A stretch of DNA of 64,000 nt from assembly GCF_015689335.1 (NCBI RefSeq), contig NZ_CP065053.1, positions 3,720,001-3,784,000 on the forward strand, written 5' to 3'. This document shows, piece by piece, positions 10,980 through 20,117 of this stretch. This DNA comes from Massilia antarctica. Lineage in GTDB: Bacteria > Pseudomonadota > Gammaproteobacteria > Burkholderiales > Burkholderiaceae_D. The notes below the pieces were generated by a model. The model saw only the letters and a list, made by a program, of their open reading frames with translations. It did not search any database and was not told the origin of the DNA. Position 1 is the stretch's first letter. The number at the start of each line of letters is the position of its first letter. The position numbers and the translations under genes were made by a program.

Positions 10980-11969
10980 TTGAACAACTCCACCCTGGCC
11001 ATGTCGCCGCCATCCCACAAACGCTTGCTGTGCGCCGCTCTCATGGTTGCGCTCGCCGGACTTGCCGGCTGCGGCAACAAAGACAGCAAGCCCAAGGTGG
11101 GCCAGGCGCTGGTCAGCGTGAATGGAGAAGAGATCACCGAGCTGCAACTGAGCGAAGAACTGATGCTGGCCAACGTGCCGCCGGCCCAGCAGGCCGAGGC
11201 CAGCAAGAAGCTGGTCGAAGCCCTGATCGACCGCCAGCTGCTGCAAAATGAAGCGGCCAAGGAAAAGGCCGACCGCGATCCGAAAGTGGTGCAGGCGATC
11301 GAACGGGCCAAGGCCCTGATCATCGCCCAATACTATATGCAAAAGAAAGTCGGCTCCGTGGCCCGTCCGAGCGCCGCCGACATCAGCCAGTACTACACCA
11401 GCAACCCCGACTTTTTCGCGGCCCGCAAGCAGTTCGACATGAAGCAGCTGGTGATCCAGTCGAAAGACCTGAGCGAGGAAGTCAAGAAGGTGGCCGAGAA
11501 CGCCAAGTCGCTCGACGACGTCGCTGTCTGGTTCGACACAAACAAGATCAAGTATATGCGCGCCCAGGCCTCGCGCACCACCTCCGACCTGGCGCCGGAA
11601 ATGTCCGCCAAGCTCAAGAGCATGCCGAAGAACCAGCTATTCATCGTCAAGGAAGGCGAGCGCAGCATGCTGGTCGCTATCGTCGACGTGCGCGACAATC
11701 CGGCCTCGCTCGAGGTGGCGTCGCCCCAGATCGAGAAATTTCTGTTCAATAAGCGCACCAAGGAAGCCGCCGATGCTGAACTCAAGCGTCTGCGCGCCGC
11801 CGCCAAGATCGATTACCTGAAAACCCCGGCCCTGGCCGCGGCCCCGGCCGCAGGCACGGTGCCGGCCGCTCCAGCGCCGGTCGCGGCCACTCCCGCGCCG
11901 GCCCAGCCCGATGCAACCCCGGCCACTAGCGATGCAGCCACCGCGCGCGGCGTGGCAGGCTTGAAATAA
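10980..11969 (+). CDS. epsD: EpsD-family peptidyl-prolyl cis-trans isomerase, lipoprotein
   Basis: A 329-residue predicted lipoprotein with the lipobox LAGLAGC after a hydrophobic N-terminus. The mature part resembles the SurA/parvulin-type chaperone arrangement: a helical N-domain (VNGEEITELQLSEELML), a helix (EALIDRQLLQNEAAKEK), then a rotamase-like region (ARKQFDMKQLVIQSKD). This pattern matches the EpsD isomerases of exosortase-B loci, which are thought to help fold envelope components of the exporter. The TTG at 10980 is chosen because GAGGA (10970-10974) lies six bases upstream; an ATG at 11001 is the alternative. The C-terminal 45 residues are Ala/Pro-rich and low complexity. Confidence 0.82.
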   Translation: MNNSTLAMSPPSHKRLLCAALMVALAGLAGCGNKDSKPKVGQALVSVNGEEITELQLSEELMLANVPPAQQAEASKKLVEALIDRQLLQNEAAKEKADRDPKVVQAIERAKALIIAQYYMQKKVGSVARPSAADISQYYTSNPDFFAARKQFDMKQLVIQSKDLSEEVKKVAENAKSLDDVAVWFDTNKIKYMRAQASRTTSDLAPEMSAKLKSMPKNQLFIVKEGERSMLVAIVDVRDNPASLEVASPQIEKFLFNKRTKEAADAELKRLRAAAKIDYLKTPALAAAPAAGTVPAAPAPVAATPAPAQPDATPATSDAATARGVAGLK

Positions 11970-12018
11970 GCGGCCCCGGCCGCCGTTCCGACAACTGAAA
12001 CTGATTAGAGGTGAAACA

Positions 12019-12807
12019 ATGAAACAACTGGTACACGGCCTGATGGCTTTCCTGATGACCATGACGATGGGCGCCGCCATGGCGGCCGACCTGCTGCTCG
12101 GACCGGGCGACGTGCTCAAGGTCTCGGTCTACGGCAGTCCCGACCTGAGCCTGGAAACCCGGGTCAGCGAAGGCGGCAATATCAGCTTCCCCCTGATCGG
12201 CCAGGTGCCGGTGGCCGGCCTGTCGGCGGCGGCGGCGGAAAAGAAAATCGCGTCCATGCTGGAAGCGGGCAACTTCGTCAAGAAGCCGCAAGTGAACGTG
12301 ATCGTCACCGCCGTGCAGAGCCAGCAGGTATCGGTGCTGGGCCAGGTTAACCGCCCGGGCCGTTACCCGATCGAAGGCAAGCGCAGCCTGATCGACTTGC
12401 TGGCCATGGCCGGCGGCATCAACGGCGAAGGCGGCGACAGGGTCAGCCTGATCCGCACCCGTGACGGCAAGACCACGCGCGAGGAAATCGATGTCATCGA
12501 AATGGTCCGCGCCGGCCAGCTGGCCAAGGATTACGCCTTGTCGGGCAACGACGTGCTGTATGTCGAGCGCGCGCCGAAATTCTATATCTACGGCGAAGTC
12601 CAGCGTCCAGGCGCGTTCCGCCTCGAACGCTCGATGACGGTGGTGCAAGCCCTGTCGGCCGGCGGTGGCTTGTCCATGCGCGGCACCGAGCGCGGCCTGG
12701 TGATCAAGCGCCGCGATGCGGACGGCAAGATCCGCCTGATCGACGCCAAGCAGGACGACCTGCTGCAAGTGGACGACGTTGTCTTCGTCAAGGAAAGCTG
12801 GTTTTAA
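12019..12807 (+). CDS. epsE: EpsE polysaccharide export protein (Wza-type)
   Basis: A 262-residue periplasmic/outer-membrane polysaccharide export protein. The signal peptide (residues 1-21, cleavage after AMA) lacks a lipobox cysteine. Then comes a polysaccharide-export domain (GPGDVLKVSVYGSPDLS, about 30-100) and two SLBB-type beta-grasp segments (VSVLGQVNRPGRYPI near 110; FYIYGEVQRPGAFRL near 190). It would form the periplasmic part of the exit channel with EpsL and the EpsF/EpsG copolymerase. GAGGTG at 12008-12013 supports the ATG at 12019. It lies between epsD and epsF in the usual order of this locus type. Confidence 0.9.
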   Translation: MKQLVHGLMAFLMTMTMGAAMAADLLLGPGDVLKVSVYGSPDLSLETRVSEGGNISFPLIGQVPVAGLSAAAAEKKIASMLEAGNFVKKPQVNVIVTAVQSQQVSVLGQVNRPGRYPIEGKRSLIDLLAMAGGINGEGGDRVSLIRTRDGKTTREEIDVIEMVRAGQLAKDYALSGNDVLYVERAPKFYIYGEVQRPGAFRLERSMTVVQALSAGGGLSMRGTERGLVIKRRDADGKIRLIDAKQDDLLQVDDVVFVKESWF

Positions 12808-12815
12808 TTTTTTGG

Positions 12816-12834
12816 CCAGGGCCCCGGGCCCTGG
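12816..12834. other. GC-rich hairpin between epsE and epsF
   Basis: A perfect inverted repeat with nine-base arms (CCAGGGCCC / GGGCCCTGG) follows epsE by nine bases. A T run precedes rather than follows it, so it is not a + strand terminator. It may partly attenuate or protect the mRNA, setting different levels of EpsE and EpsF. Confidence 0.45.
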
Positions 12835-12880
12835 TCCGTGCCCGTGCCCCCGGCCGCCGCACCATATCGAGAGTTGCTAA

Positions 12881-14290
12881 ATGAATTTATCCCAGTTCCT
12901 GCTGATTTTGTATGCCCGCAAGTACATCATCCTCGCGACCCTGCTGGTCACCGTCACCCTGACCCTGATGGTCAGCCTGTCGATGCCCAAGACTTACCAG
13001 TCCACGGCGTCTGTGCTGCTCAACTACAAGGGTGTCGATCCGCTGACCGGGATGGCAATGCCGAGCCAGCTGTTGCCTGGCTATATGGCGACCCAGATCG
13101 ACATCATCAGCAGCAAGAATGTGGCCGGGAGGGTCGTCGACCAGCTCAAGATGGCCGACAACCCGACCGTGGTCGAACAGTTCAAGAAAGCCACCGGCGG
13201 GCGCGGCACCGTGCGCGACTGGCTGGCCGACCTCTTGATTCACAAGCTCGACGTGGTGCCATCGCGCGAAAGCAGCGTGGTCGAAATCAATTTCAAGGGC
13301 GCCGATCCGCAGTTCGTGGCGGCCGTGGCGAATGCCTTCGCCGAGGAATACCAGAAGCTGAGCATCGAACTGAAGGTCGAGCCGATGAAAAAGGCCGCCG
13401 CCTATTTCAACGAGCAGACCAAAATGCTGCGCGGTAACGTGGAAGCGGCCCAGAGCCGCCTCTCCAAGTACCAGCAAGACAATGGCATCGTCAGCGTCGA
13501 TAACCGTCTCGATGTCGAATCGAACCGCCTCAACGACCTGTCGGCCCAGCTGGTCGCGGCCCAGGGCCAGGCCATGGAAGCCAATTCGCGCCAGGGCATG
13601 GCGCAGGGTTCGCACGGCGCCGATTCGCCCGACGTGGCCGCCAATCCGCTGGTGCAGAACCTCAAGGTGCAGCTGGCCGGCGCCGAATCGCGCCTGGCCG
13701 ATGTGGGCCAGCGCCTGGGCCAGAACCATCCGCAATACCTGAGCATCAAGGCCGAAGTCGACAAGATCAGCGCCAACCTGGCTTCCCAGCAGCGCTCTGC
13801 CTCCAGCAGTGTCGGCAACAACGCCGCCATCCTGCAGCAGCGCGAAGCGTCCGTGCGCGCCGCGCTGGCGGCCCAAAAGGCCAAGGTGCTGGAACTGAAC
13901 CGCAGCCGCGATGAACTGGGCGTGCTGGTCAAGGATGTCGAGAGCGCCCAGCGCGCCTTCGACGTCACCTCGCAGCGCTTTTCGCAAACCCGCATCGAAG
14001 GCGCCTCCGAGCAGTCCGATATCGCCGTGCTCAATCCGGCCACCGCGCCGCTGGGCGCCAACGGCCCGCGCGTGATGCTCAACACCATGCTGTCGGCTTT
14101 CCTGGGCGTCATGCTGGGCCTTGGTTTTGCCTTGCTGGCCGAAATGATCGACCGCCGCGTGCGTTCCGAAACCGATATGGCCGAAGTGCTGCAGATGCCG
14201 GTCCTCGGCGTGATCGACTGGACCGCGCCAAAGCGCCGCCGCTACAGCGCGATCAATTCGCTGCTGCCGCGCCGCCTGCGCCTGGGCTAG
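12881..14290 (+). CDS. epsF: EpsF chain-length determinant (Wzz-type)
   Basis: A 469-residue inner-membrane polysaccharide copolymerase. It has a first membrane helix near residues 17-36, a Wzz-type periplasmic domain, long coiled coils rich in Ala, Gln and Glu (about 165-390), and a second membrane helix near 405-425 ([20 protein letters not shown]) before a short basic cytoplasmic tail. This matches EpsF of exosortase-B loci, which controls polymer length with the EpsG ATPase encoded next. Its C-terminal residues [20 protein letters not shown] are the usual junction to the kinase in fused homologues; here the kinase is a separate gene 34 bases on. Confidence 0.9.
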   Translation: MNLSQFLLILYARKYIILATLLVTVTLTLMVSLSMPKTYQSTASVLLNYKGVDPLTGMAMPSQLLPGYMATQIDIISSKNVAGRVVDQLKMADNPTVVEQFKKATGGRGTVRDWLADLLIHKLDVVPSRESSVVEINFKGADPQFVAAVANAFAEEYQKLSIELKVEPMKKAAAYFNEQTKMLRGNVEAAQSRLSKYQQDNGIVSVDNRLDVESNRLNDLSAQLVAAQGQAMEANSRQGMAQGSHGADSPDVAANPLVQNLKVQLAGAESRLADVGQRLGQNHPQYLSIKAEVDKISANLASQQRSASSSVGNNAAILQQREASVRAALAAQKAKVLELNRSRDELGVLVKDVESAQRAFDVTSQRFSQTRIEGASEQSDIAVLNPATAPLGANGPRVMLNTMLSAFLGVMLGLGFALLAEMIDRRVRSETDMAEVLQMPVLGVIDWTAPKRRRYSAINSLLPRRLRLG

Positions 14291-14324
14291 CAAGCCCGCG
14301 CCCGAACCAACAATAGGAAACACC

Positions 14325-15203
14325 ATGACGCAGACCGAGCTTTCCCTCGCCGCTTCCGAGAAAATAAAACGCGCCGATTCGAGCATCGGCCATATGCTGC
14401 TCGAATCGGGCAAGATCACCCCTGAAAACGCCGAGCGCGTGCTGCGCATGCAGAAGGAACTGGGGATCCGCTTCGGCGAAGCCGCCCAGCGCCTGGGCCT
14501 GATCAACGAAGCCGATATCCAGCAAGTGCTGGCGCGCCAGTTCGATTATCCCTACCTGCAGCCGGGCGAGGGCAGCTATTCGCCCCACCTGGTGGCCGCC
14601 TACGATCCGTTCAGCCCGCAGGTCGAAACCCTGCGCGCCGTGCGCAGCCAGCTGATGCTGCGCTGGTTCGCGCGCGGGCGCAAGTCGCTCACCGTGGTCG
14701 GCATCGACCGCGGCGACGGCGCCAGCCTGTTCGCGGCCAATCTGGCGGTGGTGTTTTCCCAGCTCGGCGAACATACCCTGCTGGTCGACGCCAACCTGCG
14801 CACCCCGGCCCAGCACACCATCTTTAACGTGGCCGCCAAACAGGGCTTGTCCGATGTGCTGGCCGGCCGCGCCGACCTCGACGTCACGGCCCATGTCGGC
14901 TCCTTCCTCGACCTGTCGGTGCTGGGCGCGGGAACCTTGCCGCCGAACCCGCAGGAACTGCTCAGCCGCAGCAATTTCGCCGGCCTGAACGCCCAGCTCG
15001 AATCGAAATACGATGTCACCCTGTACGACGTGGCCGCCAGCCAGACCGGGCTCGACGCCCTGGTATTGGCCGCCCGCACCGGCGGCGTGCTGATCGTCGC
15101 GCGCAAGAACAAGACCCATATGGGCGACGTCAATGCCCTGGCCGAACAGGTCGCCCAGAACGGCGCCGTGGTGGTCGGGTCCGTGCTCGTGGACTTCAAA
15201 TGA
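14325..15203 (+). CDS. epsG: EpsG chain-length tyrosine kinase-like protein, degenerate Walker A
   Basis: A 292-residue cytoplasmic ATPase-like partner of EpsF. Residues 15-78 form an N-terminal helical domain like that of secretion ATPases (IGHMLLESGKITPENAERV). Residues 120-292 are a bacterial tyrosine kinase/ParA-like fold. The Walker A position reads G126-I-D-R-G-D-G-A133-S, so the invariant lysine is alanine. The Walker A' motif is LLVDANLR (155 is Asp, 157 Asn), and Walker B is VTLYD235. No C-terminal tyrosine cluster is present; the protein ends VLVDFK. EpsG relatives are known to vary at the P-loop, so this may be a non-kinase scaffold. Its TGA overlaps the exosortase ATG, indicating coupling. 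Confidence 0.85.
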   Translation: MTQTELSLAASEKIKRADSSIGHMLLESGKITPENAERVLRMQKELGIRFGEAAQRLGLINEADIQQVLARQFDYPYLQPGEGSYSPHLVAAYDPFSPQVETLRAVRSQLMLRWFARGRKSLTVVGIDRGDGASLFAANLAVVFSQLGEHTLLVDANLRTPAQHTIFNVAAKQGLSDVLAGRADLDVTAHVGSFLDLSVLGAGTLPPNPQELLSRSNFAGLNAQLESKYDVTLYDVAASQTGLDALVLAARTGGVLIVARKNKTHMGDVNALAEQVAQNGAVVVGSVLVDFK

Positions 15204-16807
15204 GCAGCCAGGCCAAGTCGACCCTGGCGGCCGGCCTGTCCGGCCACGGCGCGCTGCCGTCCTGGGCCCCGATCGCGCTCGGCGTGCTGCTGATGTATGT
15301 GCCGAGCTTTTACGATATGTTCACCGGCCTGTGGTCGACCGAAGAGCAGGCCCACGGCCCGATCATCCTCGGCATTTCGCACTGGCTGCTGTTCCGCAAC
15401 TGGGGCCAGATGCTGGCCGCCAGCGAAGACCAGCGCGGAAGCTGGCTCGGCTGGCCGCTGCTGGTGCTGTCCGTGTTCGTGTATTTCATCGGCCGTTCCC
15501 AGGGCATCGCCATCTTCGAGATCGGCTCTTACCTCGGCACCCTGATGTCGCTGGTCCTGCTCATGCGCGGCACGCGCGCGCTGCGCGTACTGTGGTTCCC
15601 GTTTTTCTTCATGCTGTTCATGCTGCCGCTGCCGGGTTCCCTGGTCGACATGCTGACCATGCCCATGAAAACCGCGGTCTCCTGGGTGGTCGGCAATGTG
15701 CTGTACTGGGTCGGCTATCCGATTTCGCGCAGCGGCGTCATTCTCCAGATCGGCCAGTACAAGCTGCTCGTGGCCGACGCCTGCGCCGGCCTGCACACCT
15801 TGTTTACCCTGGAAGCGCTGGGCCTCTTGTACCTGAACGTGGTGCGCCATAACTCCTTGTTCCGCAACGTCACCCTGGCCATCCTGATCGTGCCGATCTC
15901 CTTCATTTCCAACGTGATCCGCGTGATGGTGCTGACCCTGATTACCTATCACCTCGGCGACGCGGCCGGGCAGGGCTTCCTGCACGGTTTCGCCGGCATG
16001 GTGCTGTTCGTCTCGGCCTTGCTGCTCATCATCGGCACCGATTCCCTGCTGCGCTTCGGCGCCTCCGACAAGGAAGCGCTGCCCCTGTTCGCCAGCGAAG
16101 CGGGCCCGCCGGCCCTGTCGGCCAACTACGGCCCGCTGCGCATGGCCATCGGCGCCGCGCTGCTGATGGGCGCGGCCCTGCTGGCCACGGTGGCCATCAA
16201 GCCGCAGAAAATGCTGGCCGACAGCATGCCCGCGATTAACCTGGAAACCAGCGTGCCGGCCGCCTTCGGCGACTGGAAGATCGATCCCGACGCCGTGGCC
16301 ATGGTGCCGTCGTCCGTGCAGCAGGAAAAAGTGGCGACGATCTACAGCCAGACCCTGTCGCGCACCTATGTCAACAGCCGCGGCCAGCGCGTGATGCTCA
16401 CCATCGCCTACGGTTCCAACCAGACCCAGTCGATGCGCGCCCACCGCCAGGAAGTCTGCTACGCGGCCCAGGGCTTCCAGATCCGCGAGCTGCACACGGA
16501 AAACCTCGTCATCGACGGCTTGCCGGTGCCGGTCACGCGCATGGTCGCCAGCAATGGTCCGCGCATCGAACCGGTCACCTACTGGTTCACCATGGGCAGC
16601 AGCGTCGTGCGCAGCTACCTCGACCGCCAGGTGGTGCAGCTCAAGTATGCCCTGTCGGACTTCATTCCGGATGGCTACCTGTTCCGCGTCTCGGCCATCG
16701 AAGCCGACGACAAGGCCGCCTTCGCCGCCCAGGATGCGTTTGTCAATGCCTTGATGAAGCACGTTGCGCCACCCGTACGCGCCAAGCTGATCGGCGCTCC
16801 TGCGTGA
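15200..16807 (+). CDS. xrtB: Exosortase B (EpsH) fused to an EpsI domain
   Basis: A 535-residue polytopic membrane cysteine transpeptidase that should recognise and cleave PEP-CTERM tails. The first 300 residues carry eight or so membrane helices and the catalytic set: Cys195 in VADACAGLHTL, Arg241 in ISNVIRVM and His262 in QGFLHGFAG. After another helix (about 315-335), residues 340-525 form an EpsI domain (SVPAAFGDWKID, then QEVCYAAQGFQI), which is usually a separate small protein. The fusion is seamless, with no frameshift signs. The start overlaps the epsG stop (ATGA). The subtype B assignment is from the surrounding EpsL-D-E-F-G order and is likely but not proven. Confidence 0.88.
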   Translation: MSSQAKSTLAAGLSGHGALPSWAPIALGVLLMYVPSFYDMFTGLWSTEEQAHGPIILGISHWLLFRNWGQMLAASEDQRGSWLGWPLLVLSVFVYFIGRSQGIAIFEIGSYLGTLMSLVLLMRGTRALRVLWFPFFFMLFMLPLPGSLVDMLTMPMKTAVSWVVGNVLYWVGYPISRSGVILQIGQYKLLVADACAGLHTLFTLEALGLLYLNVVRHNSLFRNVTLAILIVPISFISNVIRVMVLTLITYHLGDAAGQGFLHGFAGMVLFVSALLLIIGTDSLLRFGASDKEALPLFASEAGPPALSANYGPLRMAIGAALLMGAALLATVAIKPQKMLADSMPAINLETSVPAAFGDWKIDPDAVAMVPSSVQQEKVATIYSQTLSRTYVNSRGQRVMLTIAYGSNQTQSMRAHRQEVCYAAQGFQIRELHTENLVIDGLPVPVTRMVASNGPRIEPVTYWFTMGSSVVRSYLDRQVVQLKYALSDFIPDGYLFRVSAIEADDKAAFAAQDAFVNALMKHVAPPVRAKLIGAPA

Positions 16808-16838
16808 TGCGCGGTGGATTGAACGCAAGGGGGCCGGC

Positions 16839-18368
16839 ATGATCGAGCACCCGGTTCCCCGGTCGCGCCGCTACAAGGCGGGCGGCAGCGGCAAGCTGAA
16901 GGCGATTGCCGGCGTGATCGCCCTGCTGATGCTGGCCGCCCTGTTCGGCGCCGCCGTGCCGACCCTGGGCGTGCTGGTGCCCCTGGCCGTGATCCTGGCC
17001 ACCGTCGGCCTGTGGGTCATGCTCGACTTCCGGGTCGGGGTGGCTTTCGCCGTGGTCATCATGCCGCTGTCGCCGCTGAGCTTTTTTCCGCGCGAAATGT
17101 TCGGTATCCGCGGCTTGAATCCCCTCAACCTGATCCTGATCGCCACCATCGTCTCCTACATCGTCCATGCCGGCTTGCGCCGCTGGAAGGACCCGATCGC
17201 GCCCGGCCGCCTGCTCGGCTGGTACATCTTGCCGATCCTGGCGGCTTGCCTGGTCGGCATGAACAATATCGACTTGATTCCGCCGCGCTTCGAAGCCGAG
17301 CGCATGATCCAGTTCAATAATGCGAGCGGCTATATCCGCGACGTCTTCATCAAGCCGCAATTTTTGGTCATGCTCTCCCTGATGGTCGGCTTGTCGGTGC
17401 GCCACAGCAAGCGTCCGGAAAGATTCATGTACCTGATGCTGGTCTCGGGCTGGGTGCTGTGCGTCCTGATGTCCTGGCTGATCGTCACCAGCGGCATGTC
17501 CCTGCGCCAGCTGGCCTCGCCCCTGGCGCGCACCTTCCTCGGCAAGCTGAACATGCACGCCAACGAACTGAGCCTGGTGCTCAACATGCTGTACTCGCTG
17601 ACCCTGTTCTCGATTCGCGAAGAAATCCCGCAAACCACCAAGCGCCTGCTGTTCGTCTCGGCCATCGTGTTCGCCGTCTGCGTGCTGATGACCTTCTCGC
17701 GCGGGGGCTTTGTCGGCTTCATTTTGATCAACCTCGTGTACTTCTGGAAGCGCATCAGCGTCAAGACCGTGATCATGGGCGTGCTGGTGGCCGGCTGCAT
17801 CGGCCCCTTCGTGCTGGCGCCGATCCTGGAGCGGGCCCTGACCGGGGTCGAGGGCGGCGACCGCGGCGCCGTCACCGCCGGCCGGGTCGACGGCATCTGG
17901 CTGCCGCTGCTGCCTTACGTGCTGGCCGAGCCGGTCTTGCCGCATGGCGTGTTTTCCATCCTCTGGAGTCCGCCCGTGCGCCTGAACAAGATGCTGCCGG
18001 TGGCCCAGACCCACAGCGCCTGGCTGGGCGGACTGATGGACATGGGCCTGATCGGTTTCGGCTTCATGCTCGCTTTCCTGCTGTTCGTGCGGCGCGAATT
18101 CATCCGCCTGTCCAAGGAGCATCCCGTGCCGGCCCTGCAGGGCATGTTCGCCGGCGGCGCCGTGCTGGTGCCGCTCTGGTTCATCCAGGGCGTGACCGAC
18201 GACCACTTCACGCCGACCTTCGCCCAATCGTATTTCTGGATCGCCCTCGGCATCCTGATGGGTTGCGGCGGCGTGTTCCGGCACAAGAAAAAGACCAGGG
18301 ATGTCAATAAATTCAAAGCGCCCGTCTTCCCGACAGACGAGTTCGGCAATATTCGAAAGGTAATGTAG
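16839..18368 (+). CDS. O-antigen ligase/polymerase-like membrane protein
   Basis: A 509-residue protein with about ten to twelve membrane helices of the Wzy/WaaL superfamily, which polymerises or ligates undecaprenyl-linked oligosaccharides. The long periplasmic loop typical of the family lies near residues 340-395, with the motif TFSRGGFVGF just before it at about 285 and an SAWLGGLMDMGLIG segment after it. Similar proteins are known as exosortase-associated O-glycosylation ligases. In this locus it is the best candidate for the Wzy polymerase. ATG 16839 follows a weak AAGGGGG site. The protein ends 4 bases before the next gene. Confidence 0.82.
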   Translation: MIEHPVPRSRRYKAGGSGKLKAIAGVIALLMLAALFGAAVPTLGVLVPLAVILATVGLWVMLDFRVGVAFAVVIMPLSPLSFFPREMFGIRGLNPLNLILIATIVSYIVHAGLRRWKDPIAPGRLLGWYILPILAACLVGMNNIDLIPPRFEAERMIQFNNASGYIRDVFIKPQFLVMLSLMVGLSVRHSKRPERFMYLMLVSGWVLCVLMSWLIVTSGMSLRQLASPLARTFLGKLNMHANELSLVLNMLYSLTLFSIREEIPQTTKRLLFVSAIVFAVCVLMTFSRGGFVGFILINLVYFWKRISVKTVIMGVLVAGCIGPFVLAPILERALTGVEGGDRGAVTAGRVDGIWLPLLPYVLAEPVLPHGVFSILWSPPVRLNKMLPVAQTHSAWLGGLMDMGLIGFGFMLAFLLFVRREFIRLSKEHPVPALQGMFAGGAVLVPLWFIQGVTDDHFTPTFAQSYFWIALGILMGCGGVFRHKKKTRDVNKFKAPVFPTDEFGNIRKVM

Positions 18369-18372
18369 CAAC

Positions 18373-19512
18373 ATGACGGTAACCGAATCGGCAGGCAAGC
18401 AACCCCGGCGCATCTGCATGCTTAACTATTACGCCTGGGGTGTCATCGCCGACCTCGACGGCAAGAAAGTCCACATCGGCGGCGAGGAAGTGCAGCACGC
18501 CCTGATGTCGCGCTACCTGGCCAAAAGCGGCCTGGACGTCACGTCGGTGGTGGGCGACTTCGGCCAGCAAGCGCTGGAGCAGGTGGGCGGCGTGAAAGTG
18601 CGCAAGACCTTCAAAAAGACTGCCGGCCTGCCGGGCCTGCGCTTTTTCGCTCCGCGCCTGACCTCGACCTGGGCCGCCATGCGCGCCGCCGACGCCGATG
18701 TGTATTACGTCAGCTGCGCCGGCGCCAATGTCGGCATCGCCGCCGCCTTTTGCCAGCGCCACAAGCGGCGCCTGGTGTTCCGCATCGCCTCCGATTCCGA
18801 TTGCGCGCCCGATACCCTGCTGCTGTCCGGCGCGCGCGACCGCATGCTGTACCACTATGGCTTGCGGCGCGCCGATGCCATCCTGGCGCAAACCGACAAG
18901 CAGGCCGAACTGCTGATGAAGAACTATGGCTTGCACGCCGACGTGGCCGGCATGTTTTCGGACGTGCCCGAGACGATCCTCGCTCCGGCGGCGCGCGCCA
19001 CCGACTTGCTGTGGCTCGCCAATATGCGCTCGATGAAGCGCCCCGAATGGTTCGTCGACATGGTGCGCAAGGTGCCCGAACTGGTGTGCGAAATGGCCGG
19101 CGGCGCCCATCCGGAAGAGCTCGACCTGTACGCGCGGGTGGAGCAGGGCGCGGCCAGCCTGCCCAATCTGCGCTTTCACGGCCAGGTCAAGTTCGGCTCG
19201 ACCCGCAAGCTGTTCGCCAACGCCCGCATTTTCGTCAACACCTCGTCCTTCGAGGGCTTTCCCAACACCTATCTGCAAGCCTGGGCCAACGGCGTGCCGG
19301 TGGTCGCCACCTTCGATCCGGACGGCATCATCGCGCGCCTGGGCCTGGGTGTGGCCGTCACCGATATCGATGGCGCCGTGGCCGCCGCGCGCGCCTTGCT
19401 GGCCGATCCGGCCGAACTGGCCGCCTGCAGCGCGCGCTGCCGCGCCTACGCGCAAACCCGCCTGGCGCCCGACACGGTGGCCGCGCCCTATCTGTCGGCG
19501 CTGCTCGCATGA
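18373..19512 (+). CDS. Glycosyltransferase (GT4-like)
   Basis: A 379-residue glycosyltransferase of the GT-B fold, without membrane helices. The C-terminal nucleotide-sugar site shows NTSSFEGFPNTYLQAWANG with VPVV (about 290-312), followed by FDPDGI. The N-terminal half binds the acceptor (NYYAWGVIADLDGKKVHIGG). It would add one sugar of the repeat unit at the inner face of the membrane. Start ATG 18373 is four bases after the previous stop. Its TGA overlaps the acetyltransferase ATG, so the two are translated together. Donor and linkage cannot be deduced. Confidence 0.82.
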   Translation: MTVTESAGKQPRRICMLNYYAWGVIADLDGKKVHIGGEEVQHALMSRYLAKSGLDVTSVVGDFGQQALEQVGGVKVRKTFKKTAGLPGLRFFAPRLTSTWAAMRAADADVYYVSCAGANVGIAAAFCQRHKRRLVFRIASDSDCAPDTLLLSGARDRMLYHYGLRRADAILAQTDKQAELLMKNYGLHADVAGMFSDVPETILAPAARATDLLWLANMRSMKRPEWFVDMVRKVPELVCEMAGGAHPEELDLYARVEQGAASLPNLRFHGQVKFGSTRKLFANARIFVNTSSFEGFPNTYLQAWANGVPVVATFDPDGIIARLGLGVAVTDIDGAVAAARALLADPAELAACSARCRAYAQTRLAPDTVAAPYLSALLA

Positions 19513-20105
19513 ACCTTCAACAACGCCAACACTTGCGCATGCTGTGGCGCTCCGACCTGTACCGCCACCTGGCCGGACGCAGCGGCTGGAAGGCCGGCCT
19601 GCGCGCCTATCGCCTGGTGCCGGGCTTCCGCTTCCTGTTCTGGCTGCGCCTGGCCGCCTGCACGCGCGGCTCGGGCGGCCTGTGGAAGCTGGCCCATTAC
19701 GGGGCCCGCTTCATGCACAAGCATTATACTTTTAAATTCGGCATTTCGATTCCCTACGATACGCGCATCGGGCCGGGTTTTTATATCGGGCACTTCGGCG
19801 GCATCGTGGTCAACAGCCAGGCCGTGATCGGGCGCAACTGCAATATTTCGCAGGGCATCACCATCGGCCAGCTCAACCGGGGCGAGCGCAAGGGCGTGCC
19901 TACCCTGGGCGACAATATCTATATCGGCCCCGGCGCCGTGATCGTGGGCGCCATTTCCATCGCCAACGGCTGCGCCATCGGCGCCAATGCCGTCGTCACG
20001 CGCGACCTGGGCGAAAACTCGGTCGCGGTCGGCATTCCGGCCCGGGTCATCTCGACCCAGGGCAGCGAAGGTTATGTCGACCACTGCGATTATCCCGATG
20101 CGTAG
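19509..20105 (+). CDS. Serine-acetyltransferase-like hexapeptide acyltransferase
   Basis: A 198-residue protein with a helical N-terminus and a left-handed beta-helix of hexapeptide repeats from about residue 80 (DTRIGPGFYIGHFGGIVVN, GRNCNISQGITIGQ, GDNIYIGPGAVIVG). The histidine and loop layout resembles CysE, but its location inside the glycosyltransferase series argues for sugar O- or N-acetylation of the exopolysaccharide. The ATG overlaps the stop of the preceding glycosyltransferase by four bases. The protein lacks membrane helices and would use acetyl-CoA in the cytoplasm. Confidence 0.8.
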   Translation: MNLQQRQHLRMLWRSDLYRHLAGRSGWKAGLRAYRLVPGFRFLFWLRLAACTRGSGGLWKLAHYGARFMHKHYTFKFGISIPYDTRIGPGFYIGHFGGIVVNSQAVIGRNCNISQGITIGQLNRGERKGVPTLGDNIYIGPGAVIVGAISIANGCAIGANAVVTRDLGENSVAVGIPARVISTQGSEGYVDHCDYPDA

Positions 20106-20117
20106 CGCGGTGGCGGC

